DNA from: an uncultured Centipeda sp.
Lineage (GTDB): Bacteria; Bacillota; Negativicutes; Selenomonadales; Selenomonadaceae
Assembly: GCA_937925565.1 (NCBI GenBank)
Contig: CALALM010000447.1
Location: forward strand, 1-6,752
Direction of reading: 5' to 3'
DNA: 6,752 nucleotides
The translations under genes were made by a program, and so were the position numbers. The stretch's first letter is position 1; each line of letters starts with the position of its first letter. The notes below the pieces were generated by a model. That model had not been told where the DNA came from. It did not search any database and worked only from the letters and a program-made list of their open reading frames with translations. This document shows positions 1 through 5,637 of this stretch, piece after piece.

Positions 1-93
1 GACGGCGCGGCGGACCGCATGCCGCCGCCGGTGGCCGAGTGGATCGGGGCGCACCTGGAGGACACGCTCAGCAGGCTGCGCGGCGAATCCTGA
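1..93 (+). CDS. 3' end of an unidentified protein (partial)
   Basis: An open frame enters from the left edge and stops at TGA 91-93, giving 30 residues that include PPPVAEWIGAHLEDTLSRLR and end in GES. The piece looks like an amphipathic C-terminal helix with a short polar tail. It is too short for me to assign a family. Base composition is very GC-rich (48 of the first 60 bases), unlike the genes after base 400 and in keeping with an actinobacterial source. Because GC-rich DNA leaves many frames open by chance, including the opposite strand here, this call is tentative. The tail is followed by a near-copy of itself (76-123) and a GC-rich hairpin (127-144), which fits the end of a gene. Confidence 0.35.
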   Translation, partial: DGAADRMPPPVAEWIGAHLEDTLSRLRGES

Positions 94-123
94 GCGCGGG
101 ACTGCGCGACGAGTCCTGAGCGC
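76..123 (+). repeat. Imperfect 22-bp direct repeat duplicating a gene tail
   Basis: Bases 76-97 and 102-123 match at 20 of 22 positions, with a period of 26 bp. Both copies contain TCCTGAGCGC. Read in the same relative frame, copy 1 gives LRGES-stop and copy 2 gives LRDES-stop, so the second copy is a duplicated end of the reading frame placed after the stop codon. The 26-bp period is not a multiple of three, so the second copy is out of frame with the first. The two differences suggest the duplication is not brand new. Confidence 0.7.
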
Positions 124-126
124 TGT

Positions 127-144
127 CCGGCGGGTCGCCGCCGG
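127..144. other. GC-rich hairpin between converging gene ends
   Basis: CCGGCGG (127-133) and CCGCCGG (138-144) form a perfect 7-bp stem with a 4-base loop. It lies after the + strand stop at 93 and near the broken end of the - strand yoeB piece. It could end transcription in a GC-rich actinobacterium, where terminators often lack a long T-run, but no T-run follows on either strand. In DNA this GC-rich a 7-bp stem can also arise by chance. Confidence 0.3.
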
Positions 145-149
145 GCGGG

Positions 150-251
150 GAGGAGTCGGTTGATGCGCTTGAGGATCCTGCGGTCCTGGGCCTGCCATCG
201 CAGGTACTCCTCCCAAGCATCGTTGTCCCAGGCGATCCCCATGTCAGTCAT
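150..251 (-). pseudogene. yoeB: YoeB-family mRNA interferase toxin, 5' fragment
   Basis: Read on the - strand from ATG at 251 (or the in-frame ATG at 242), the protein begins MTDMGIAWDNDAWEEYLRWQ and continues to the segment LKRINRLL. This is the characteristic N-terminus of YoeB/Txe toxins (W-x-x-x-A-W-E-x-Y-x-x-W-Q, then LKRIN). The family is about 84 residues long, but the match stops after about 34 residues near base 150. The frame stays open to the window edge, yet shows no GKPE-like segment, no RLVY-like segment and no C-terminal RYHY-like end. The catalytic residues of the family (E46, R65 and H83 in E. coli YoeB) lie in the missing part, so this fragment should be inactive. Its start overlaps the end of the yefM piece by 8 bp, or follows it by 1 base if the second ATG is used; both are usual in antitoxin-toxin operons. 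Confidence 0.75.
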
Positions 252-405
252 CCTCGATGAGATCGTGGTAGGTGTCGAGTCCGGCCTCGGAGCGGGCGAT
301 TGCGTTGATGAGACGCCGGGCGTTGGCCGGATTGCGCAGAAGGTGGTCGGTCTCCTTGAGCGACTGGTACTCGGCGAGGGGGACGATGACGGCGGGCTCG
401 TCATT
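244..405 (-). pseudogene. yefM: YefM/Phd-family antitoxin, 3' fragment
   Basis: On the - strand the frame ending at stop 246-244 reads NDEPAVIVPLAEYQSLKET, then LLRNPANARRLINAIA, and ends IEDD. EPAVIV-LxEYxSLKET followed by LLRxPANARRL is the hallmark of the C-terminal two thirds of YefM antitoxins, which neutralise YoeB and repress their own operon. About 53 codons remain. The N-terminal part, which carries the DNA-binding fold in this family, is missing: beyond base 405 the frame stays open by chance but runs antisense to the LCP gene and no longer resembles YefM. The break coincides with the start of LCP similarity on the other strand. It is followed directly by the yoeB piece, confirming a yefM-yoeB order. 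The source is probably an actinobacterium, judged from base composition and protein style. Confidence 0.8.
382..405. other. Chimeric junction between two unrelated DNA segments
   Basis: To the left the - strand encodes recognisable YefM up to about bases 397-405. To the right the + strand encodes recognisable LCP protein from about bases 382-391 (DDDGGLVIDLQPG). The two matches overlap by roughly 10-20 bases around GGCGGGCTCGTC (391-402), which fits both proteins. Such short shared sequence at a breakpoint is typical of amplification or assembly chimeras and also of illegitimate recombination. Base composition also falls across this point. Confidence 0.75.
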
Positions 406-1347
406 GATCTCCAGCCCGGCATGCAGCATATGAACGGGGCACAGGCGATCCAGTACGTGCGCTATCGCGACGGCGAAGGAGACATCGGACGCATTGCGCG
501 TCAGCAGCATTTCATGCGGGCACTTCTCACGCAGATCCTTTCTCCGCAGGTCCTCCCGCGTATAGCGGCGGTCATCGATGAGGTCAAGAATGCGATCGAA
601 ACAGACCTGACGACACGGCAACTGCTGACGCTCGCAAATCGGCTCAAGGATATCGAACGGGGCGGCGTGTCCATGCAGATGGTTGCGGGAGTACCCGCGT
701 ATCTCGGAGACATCAGCTATTGGATCCCCGATCTCATCGAAACACGAAGGGCGCTCTTTGCAGGCGTTGGTAAGCAGCTCCCGGAGCGTATGCAGGAGGC
801 GGCGGAGCGCGATGCGACAGCCTATCACGCGAATATGCCGGAGCGCCTGCGCGTGATGACGAAAACGGATGAGCGGGAGCTCCTGCCCTCATCCGAGGAA
901 CTGCTCGCCGAGGGAGACCGTGCCATCAATGCGCAGCGTGCAGAGCGCAGTGCAGCGGAGAAGAAGCAGGCAGGGGAAAAGCAAGAGAAGCAGCAGCCGT
1001 TGGAGGAAAAGAACAGCGAACAGACGAAGGTGCAGGAGCGCACAGAGGATCGTGCGGATGACATCACCGTCATGATTATCAACGCGAGCGGGATCGACGG
1101 AGCGGGGGCGAAGATTGCCGATACCCTGCGTGCGAAGGGATTTCGCATCTCGAGCGTGGAGACTGGCAGTGTCTCGGATCGCCCCAAGACCGCCGTGATG
1201 ACGGCAGAGTCGCATGTGAATCTGTTCTATGGCATGCCGTTCCCCTGTGTGATCATGCCCGTTGATGGGGCGGGCGAGCGGCAGGCGATCGTGATCGTCG
1301 GGCGCGACTACCGCCCGGATGCCGTGCATGGGGGTGGAGAAGAGTAA
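382..1347 (+). CDS. LytR-CpsA-Psr (LCP) family protein, 5'-truncated
   Basis: LCP proteins are membrane-anchored enzymes that transfer undecaprenyl-phosphate-linked glycopolymers to peptidoglycan outside the cell membrane. The recognisable part starts at DDDGGLVIDLQPG (382-420). It continues with YVRYRD and DIGRIARQQHFM (481-516), whose arginines (codons 490 and 499) belong to the conserved lipid-phosphate-binding set of the family. A charged, low-complexity linker rich in Lys, Glu and Gln follows at about 900-1055. A C-terminal LytR_C domain begins at about 1066 (ITVMIINASGIDGAGAKIAD). Stop is TAA 1345-1347. About 320 codons remain. The N-terminal membrane segment and the first half of the LCP domain, with its conserved Asp/Arg residues, are missing because of the junction at 382-405. 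An upstream in-frame ATG at 160 gives an apparently complete 395-residue protein, but residues 1 to about 75 are the antisense of yefM-yoeB and not LCP. The ABC-F gene starts one base after the stop. Confidence 0.85.
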   Translation, partial: DDDGGLVIDLQPGMQHMNGAQAIQYVRYRDGEGDIGRIARQQHFMRALLTQILSPQVLPRIAAVIDEVKNAIETDLTTRQLLTLANRLKDIERGGVSMQMVAGVPAYLGDISYWIPDLIETRRALFAGVGKQLPERMQEAAERDATAYHANMPERLRVMTKTDERELLPSSEELLAEGDRAINAQRAERSAAEKKQAGEKQEKQQPLEEKNSEQTKVQERTEDRADDITVMIINASGIDGAGAKIADTLRAKGFRISSVETGSVSDRPKTAVMTAESHVNLFYGMPFPCVIMPVDGAGERQAIVIVGRDYRPDAVHGGGEE

Positions 1348-1348
1348 T

Positions 1349-3271
1349 ATGGGAAGTTTGAAGGTGATCGGACTCGAAAAGGCGTATGGCATACGTACAC
1401 TGTTTTCCAACGTGAACTTCGAGGTCATGCGCGGGGACAAGGTGGGGCTTGTCGGTGCGAACGGCACGGGTAAGACGACGCTGATGCGCATCCTGCTCGG
1501 ACGCGAAGAAAACGACGGTGGTCAGGTGGTGATGGATCGCGCCGATACCGTCGGCTATGTCGAACAGCAGGCGACGTTTACCCATGATACGCTCTATGAG
1601 GAGATGCGCAGTGCATTCTCCGACCTCATCGCACTGCGCGATGAAAAGGAGCGGATGGAGCATGCGATTGCTGCGGGGGAGGCTGGTGCGGAGGAACTTG
1701 CCGCATACGGGAATCTCGTCACACGCTTTGAGGCGATGGATGGCTACGACTTTGAGAGCCGCATTCGCCGCGTCGCATTCGGGCTCGGCTTCTCCGAGGC
1801 GGAGCTCATGAAGGATGTCCGTCATTTTTCGGGCGGGCAGACCACACGCATCTGCCTCGCAAAGGCCCTCCTGCGTGAGCCGGACTTTCTTTTTCTCGAT
1901 GAACCGACGAATCATCTGGACATTGGGATGATCGAGTGGCTCGAAAAGTTTCTGCAGTCCTATCGCGGCGGCGTTCTCCTGATCTCACATGACCGCTACT
2001 TCCTCGACCGCGTTGCGACGCGCATTCTGGAGCTCGATCACGCAGAGGTCACGGCGTACACGGGCAACTACACGCATTATATGCGTGTGAAGAACGACCG
2101 CCGCGCGGCTCTCCTGAGCGCCTATGAGAAGCAGCAATCACATATCAAGAAAACCGAGGAGTACATTGCGCGCTACAAGGCGGGCATCAAGGCGAAGCAG
2201 GCACGCGGGCGGCAGAGCCAGCTGAATCGTCTCGAGCGGATCGTACTGCCGCCCGAGGCGGCGCGCTTCAAGTATTTCGCGTTTGCGAAACCGACGGAGT
2301 GCGCACAGCGTGTGGCAGAGCTCGAGGACATCAGCTTTGCCTATCCGGGTGGGCAGCGCATCCTCGATCACATCTCCCTGCTCATCCGTAAGGGTGACGG
2401 TGTGGCACTTATCGGTGAGAACGGTGTCGGCAAGACAACCCTCCTGCAAATCCTCGTTGGGGAGCTCGAGGCGACGGGGCGGCTTAAGATTGGCAGTCGC
2501 GTCAAGATTGGTTACTTCTCCCAACAGCATGAGGGACTGGATCCGAGCAAGACCGTACTCGATGAGATCTGCTATACCTACGGACTGGATGAGGAAACAG
2601 CGCGCGGATATCTCGGAGCGTTTCTCTTTCACGGCGACGATGTCCTACGCCTGATCGGTGCACTTTCGGGCGGGGAACAGGCACGCGTCGCATTTTTGAA
2701 ACTCATGCTGACGGGCGCGAACTTCCTTGTGCTGGACGAGCCGACGAACCACCTTGACATCCCTGCACGCGAGGCAGTGGAGGAGGCGCTGATGGCGTTT
2801 CCGGGCACCTTTATCGCTGTTTCTCATGATCGTTATTTTCTTGATAAGACGGCGAACTGCACACTTGAGTTGAAAGACGGCAGGATCACGGAGTATCTCG
2901 GCAACTACGGCTACTATCTTATGAAGAAAGCGGCGGAAGCCGAACTCGCAGAGGAAGCGCGCCCCGCAGAGAAGCAGCAGCAGAATCCACCGTCCGCGCA
3001 GGCGGAAAAAGAGCGTGCAGAAAAATCTGCGACACCGAAGACGGCAGTACACAGTGCCATCCCTGCCGCACGTCGGCAGGAGATGATCGAGCGCACGGAG
3101 GCGGAGATCGCGATGGCAGAGGCGGAGCTCAAGGGACTTGAGTACGAGATGAACCGACCGGAGACGCAGGCGGATCCGGAGCGCAGTCATGCCATTGCCG
3201 AGGCATATGCGGCAAAGGAGATCGAGATCATGCAGCGCTATGAAAAATGGGAACAGCTGACGGAGGCGTGA
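1349..3271 (+). CDS. ABC-F family ATP-binding protein (YdiF/Uup-like)
   Basis: A soluble tandem-ATPase protein of 640 residues. ABC-F proteins bind the ribosomal E site and act on stalled or slow ribosomes; none is a transporter, and no membrane segment is seen. Domain 1: Walker A GANGTGKTT (36-44), signature FSGGQ (160-164), Walker B ending DEPTNHLD (184-191), switch His214. An interdomain arm with charged helices (about 225-320) is the tRNA-facing linker. Domain 2: Walker A GENGVGKTT (356-364), signature LSGGEQ (439-444), Walker B DEPTNHLD from D463. A Lys/Glu/Gln-rich stretch (about 526-570) leads to a C-terminal coiled-coil-like segment (about 574-640), as in Uup/YdiF. Both catalytic glutamates (185, 464) are present. 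I chose ATG 1349 because GGAG at 1336-1339 sits 9 bases upstream and the protein then opens as family members do; ATG 1319 and 1328 lie inside the LCP gene. Which ABC-F subgroup it belongs to is uncertain, and nothing points specifically to antibiotic resistance. Confidence 0.93.
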   Translation: MGSLKVIGLEKAYGIRTLFSNVNFEVMRGDKVGLVGANGTGKTTLMRILLGREENDGGQVVMDRADTVGYVEQQATFTHDTLYEEMRSAFSDLIALRDEKERMEHAIAAGEAGAEELAAYGNLVTRFEAMDGYDFESRIRRVAFGLGFSEAELMKDVRHFSGGQTTRICLAKALLREPDFLFLDEPTNHLDIGMIEWLEKFLQSYRGGVLLISHDRYFLDRVATRILELDHAEVTAYTGNYTHYMRVKNDRRAALLSAYEKQQSHIKKTEEYIARYKAGIKAKQARGRQSQLNRLERIVLPPEAARFKYFAFAKPTECAQRVAELEDISFAYPGGQRILDHISLLIRKGDGVALIGENGVGKTTLLQILVGELEATGRLKIGSRVKIGYFSQQHEGLDPSKTVLDEICYTYGLDEETARGYLGAFLFHGDDVLRLIGALSGGEQARVAFLKLMLTGANFLVLDEPTNHLDIPAREAVEEALMAFPGTFIAVSHDRYFLDKTANCTLELKDGRITEYLGNYGYYLMKKAAEAELAEEARPAEKQQQNPPSAQAEKERAEKSATPKTAVHSAIPAARRQEMIERTEAEIAMAEAELKGLEYEMNRPETQADPERSHAIAEAYAAKEIEIMQRYEKWEQLTEA

Positions 3272-3272
3272 T

Positions 3273-5441
3273 ATGGAGCTCCAACAGAACCTCGGCTTTC
3301 GTGCTGCAGAGGAAGAGCTTGCGGGCGTTGTCGATCATATCATCTTCGCCGCCGGCGACGGAGCGTTCTCCGTCTTTCGCATGCGCATGGACGGGCAGGG
3401 TAAATGTACGGCGACGGTAAAGGGAGTGGCCCCTCTCGTCGGGCAGGAAGTGCATCTTGTGGGCAGCTGGGTCACGCATCCGCGTTTTGGGCGCCAGTTT
3501 CAGGCGGCGCGCATGCACGTCAGTGCCCCCACGAGTGCGGGCGGCATTGAGCGCTTTCTTGCCTCCGGCACGATCAACGGCATCGGTCCCGCGATGGCGC
3601 GGCGCATTGTGGAACGATTCGGGGCAGAGTCACTCGCAATCATTGAGCGCGCACCGAGCCGCCTCAAGGAAATTTCGGGCATCGGCCCAAAGACAGTGGA
3701 GAAGATCGTCGCCTCCTATATGCGTCAGTCCGAGCTGCGGGACATCATGCTCTGGCTTGAGGAGCACGGGGTAAGCGGCACCTATGCGGCACGCATCTTT
3801 AAGGCATATGGCTCACTTGCTGTCGAGGTGATGGAGAAATCCCCCTACCGTCTTGCGCAGGAGATCGACGGCATCGGCTTCATCACAGCGGACACCATTG
3901 CCATTGCCGCAGGTTGGGAGAAGAACTCCACTGCGCGCATCGCAGCGGGGCTTTCCTATGAGCTCACACAGATCTCCTCGGGCGGTCATTGCTGCATCCC
4001 GGAGGGTATGCTCGCAGATCGTGCGGCACAGCGGCTTGGCGTCATGCGGAGCGAGGTCATGGAGGTGATCGGGCGCGAGGTTAAGATGAGCCGCCTTTAT
4101 GCGGTCGATGAGATGGGAGAGCGTCTCATCTATTCCCCCCAGCTTTACAAGGCAGAGGAGGAGACGGCACGCCTCCTGCGTATGCTACAGCGAAAGGCGG
4201 AGCATATCCATGTCGATGAGGCAGGTATGCTTGTCTCTGCGTGGGAGGCGGAGCATAATGTCAACCTTGCTGCCGCTCAACGCGAGGCGGTCATCGCCTC
4301 TCTGGAACACGGTGTCCTCGTTTTGACAGGGGGACCAGGAACAGGCAAGACAACCGTCGTGCGCAGCATCATCGATATCCTCGGCGCACAGGGTCTTGAG
4401 ATCATGCTTGCGGCACCGACAGGACGCGCAGCAAAACGGCTTGCAGAGGCAACGGGCTATCCTGCTGCAACCGTGCACCGCATGCTCGAGGCACAGGGCA
4501 GGGAGGACGGCGAGATGCGCTTTGCGCGTGATGCCGAAACGCAGCTTGAGGCAGATGTCATCATTGTTGACGAAGTATCTATGATGGATATTGTGCTGAT
4601 GCAGCACCTTCTTACAGCGGTGCTTCCGGGTGCGCACGTCATTCTCGTCGGCGACGTGGATCAGCTGCCTGCGGTCGGTCCCGGCTCCGTGCTCAAGGAC
4701 ATCCTGCGCTCCGGCGTCATCCCGAGTGTTCGCCTGACCGAGATCTTTCGCCAGAATAATACGGGCACCATCGTACTCAACGCGCACGCCATCAATGCCG
4801 GGCGTGTACCCTCGTTTACAGAGGCAGATTTTTCCTTTGCAACGGCAGTATCGAGCGAGGATGCCGCTGCTCAGATCGTCACCATATGCACACGGCTCCT
4901 CCGAGCAGGGACAGACCTCATGGATATGCAGGTGCTCTCACCCATGCGGCGTGAGGCATGCGGCGTGGATATGCTGAACCGAAGTCTGCAGGCGGCGCTG
5001 AACCCGCCTGCGTCAGATAAGCCCGAGGCGGTCGGCTTTCGCCTCGGCGACAAGGTCATGCAGACGAGAAACGACTACACGAAGAATGTGTTCAACGGCG
5101 ATATCGGACGCATTGTCCAAATTGATTCGGAGCACCTTGTTGTCGCATTTGCAGAGGATGTGGAGATCCCCTATACGCGGGACGAGTTCGGTGCGCTCAC
5201 GCTTGCCTATGCGATGAGCGTGCACAAGAGCCAGGGCAGCGAGTACGACATTATCATCCTCCCGCTCGTGCGTGCGCATCACATTATGCTGCAGCGCAAT
5301 CTCCTCTACACTGCCGTCACGCGTGCGAAGAAGGGGGTCATTATCGTTGGTGACCGTACGGCGCTGTTCACGGCGGTAAGCAACGACCGCACGCGGCGGC
5401 GTTATACACTGCTTGCGGAACGGTTGGCAGAGAAAATCTAA
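3273..5441 (+). CDS. recD2: RecD2 (RecD/TraA-type) ATP-dependent DNA helicase
   Basis: A 5'-to-3' superfamily 1B DNA helicase, 722 residues, the usual size for RecD2, which acts without RecBC in DNA repair and replication-fork upkeep. The N-terminal domain (from about residue 15, VVDHIIFAAGDGAFSVFRM) is followed by helix-hairpin-helix elements at GIGPAMA (103), GIGPKT (136) and GIGFITAD (200). The helicase motifs are Walker A GGPGTGKTT (353-361), APTGRAAKRL (Ia), DEVSMMD with D433/E434 (II), GDVDQLPAVGPG from 460 with Gln464 (III), EIFRQ with Arg493 (IV), SVHKSQGSE with His651 (V) and YTAVTRAK with Arg684 (VI). FNGDIG before motif V is typical of the RecD2 SH3-like insertion. No motif is damaged. 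GGAGG at 3262-3266 lies 6 bases before ATG 3273, inside the end of the ABC-F gene, and only one base separates the two genes, so they are probably co-transcribed. No terminator is evident between its stop and the pyr promoter. Confidence 0.96.
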   Translation: MELQQNLGFRAAEEELAGVVDHIIFAAGDGAFSVFRMRMDGQGKCTATVKGVAPLVGQEVHLVGSWVTHPRFGRQFQAARMHVSAPTSAGGIERFLASGTINGIGPAMARRIVERFGAESLAIIERAPSRLKEISGIGPKTVEKIVASYMRQSELRDIMLWLEEHGVSGTYAARIFKAYGSLAVEVMEKSPYRLAQEIDGIGFITADTIAIAAGWEKNSTARIAAGLSYELTQISSGGHCCIPEGMLADRAAQRLGVMRSEVMEVIGREVKMSRLYAVDEMGERLIYSPQLYKAEEETARLLRMLQRKAEHIHVDEAGMLVSAWEAEHNVNLAAAQREAVIASLEHGVLVLTGGPGTGKTTVVRSIIDILGAQGLEIMLAAPTGRAAKRLAEATGYPAATVHRMLEAQGREDGEMRFARDAETQLEADVIIVDEVSMMDIVLMQHLLTAVLPGAHVILVGDVDQLPAVGPGSVLKDILRSGVIPSVRLTEIFRQNNTGTIVLNAHAINAGRVPSFTEADFSFATAVSSEDAAAQIVTICTRLLRAGTDLMDMQVLSPMRREACGVDMLNRSLQAALNPPASDKPEAVGFRLGDKVMQTRNDYTKNVFNGDIGRIVQIDSEHLVVAFAEDVEIPYTRDEFGALTLAYAMSVHKSQGSEYDIIILPLVRAHHIMLQRNLLYTAVTRAKKGVIIVGDRTALFTAVSNDRTRRRYTLLAERLAEKI

Positions 5442-5463
5442 TTTTCCATTGCTGTACTAGCGG

Positions 5464-5492
5464 TTGATTTTTGCAGTTGAAAACAGTATAAT
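5464..5492 (+). promoter_or_regulatory. Predicted promoter of the pyr operon
   Basis: A -35 element TTGATT (5464-5469) and a perfect -10 TATAAT (5487-5492) are separated by exactly 17 bases, matching the housekeeping sigma factor consensus. Transcription should start at about 5498-5500. The promoter sits 23 bases after the recD2 stop, so the pyr genes can be transcribed independently of the upstream cluster. Read-through from recD2 would also pass through the downstream attenuator. Confidence 0.8.
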
Positions 5493-5505
5493 GTGTAGAA
5501 ATAAA

Positions 5506-5530
5506 GGAAGTGACAAGCATCGTCACTTCC
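5506..5530 (+). promoter_or_regulatory. Perfect 9-bp hairpin at the 5' end of the pyr leader
   Basis: GGAAGTGAC (5506-5514) and GTCACTTCC (5522-5530) are perfect reverse complements around a 7-base loop, beginning about 6-8 bases after the predicted transcript start. No T-run follows, so it is not an intrinsic terminator. It is separate from the PyrR hairpin and the attenuator helices. Possible roles, all inferred, are a 5' stabilising stem-loop of the mRNA or a DNA palindrome bound by a repressor just downstream of the promoter. Confidence 0.6.
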
Positions 5531-5540
5531 GAACATATCA

Positions 5541-5571
5541 CCTTTTAAGAGGTCCTGTGAGGCCTTAAGGG
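5541..5571 (+). promoter_or_regulatory. PyrR-binding anti-antiterminator hairpin
   Basis: The core GGTCCTGTGAGGCC (5551-5564) fits the PyrR binding-loop consensus ARUCCNGNGAGGYU except that the outer A-U pair is replaced by G5551-C5564, a change that keeps pairing. The terminal loop CUGUGA (5555-5560) fits CNGNGA, closed by C5554-G5561 and U5553-G5562. The lower stem pairs UUAA (5545-5548) with UUAA (5565-5568), leaving purines G5549 and A5550 as a one-sided internal bulge, a known feature of this RNA. PyrR bound to UMP or UTP stabilises this hairpin in Bacillus-type pyr operons, which blocks the antiterminator and lets the terminator form. The pyrR gene itself is not in this window. Confidence 0.88.
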
Positions 5572-5637
5572 AGTTTTCAATGAAACACACGACACCATCC
5601 GTCTATCCAATTTTAGAATGCAAAGCTTTCTTATGCC
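5561..5637 (+). promoter_or_regulatory. Predicted antiterminator helix of the pyr attenuator
   Basis: Bases 5566-5577 pair with 5622-5633 in 12 consecutive base pairs, including three G-U pairs. The helix can extend outward through GG 5561-5562 with CC 5636-5637, with small bulges. It uses the 3' half of the PyrR hairpin and the 5' arm of the terminator, so it excludes both. This is the expected design: with little UMP/UTP, PyrR is free, the antiterminator forms and transcription continues into pyrB. I worked out the pairing by eye; no folding energies were computed. Confidence 0.7.

Noticed and set aside
1..251. A full-length YoeB using the - strand frame open to the window edge
   Set aside because: The length would be about right (83 codons), but after LKRINRLL the translation loses all family features, including the Lys-Pro-Glu segment and the C-terminal RYHY-like end.
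244..828. A 194-residue - strand protein ending in the YefM sequence
   Set aside because: Only the last 53 or so codons (244-405) resemble YefM; the rest runs antisense to the LCP gene and is open by chance across the junction.
900..1055. Lys/Glu/Gln-rich low-complexity stretch in the LCP protein as a repeat element
   Set aside because: There is no regular repeat unit; it is best read as a flexible charged linker between the LCP and LytR_C domains.
1319..1348. Earlier ABC-F starts at ATG 1319 or 1328
   Set aside because: Both lie inside the LCP coding sequence, and the extra residues do not resemble the family start; ATG 1349 has GGAG at a suitable distance.
889..1491. Long antisense open frames opposite the LCP gene and the ABC-F gene (also at 1253-1915)
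   Set aside because: They lie opposite well-recognised genes, show no family motifs, and are Arg-, His- and Leu-rich as expected from reading biased GC-rich codons backwards.
1349..3271. ABC-F gene as an antibiotic-resistance determinant or a transporter ATPase
   Set aside because: No membrane partner is nearby, and the domain order with a C-terminal coiled-coil-like region fits housekeeping Uup/YdiF-type proteins; nothing seen marks a resistance subgroup.
4185..4787. 200-residue antisense frame opposite the recD2 helicase motifs
   Set aside because: It is the complement of conserved RecD2 motifs, has no recognisable domain of its own, and is Cys- and His-rich in a way typical of shadow frames.
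5442..5463. Terminator after recD2
   Set aside because: TTTT follows the stop codon, but I see no stem before it, so the upstream cluster probably reads into the pyr leader.
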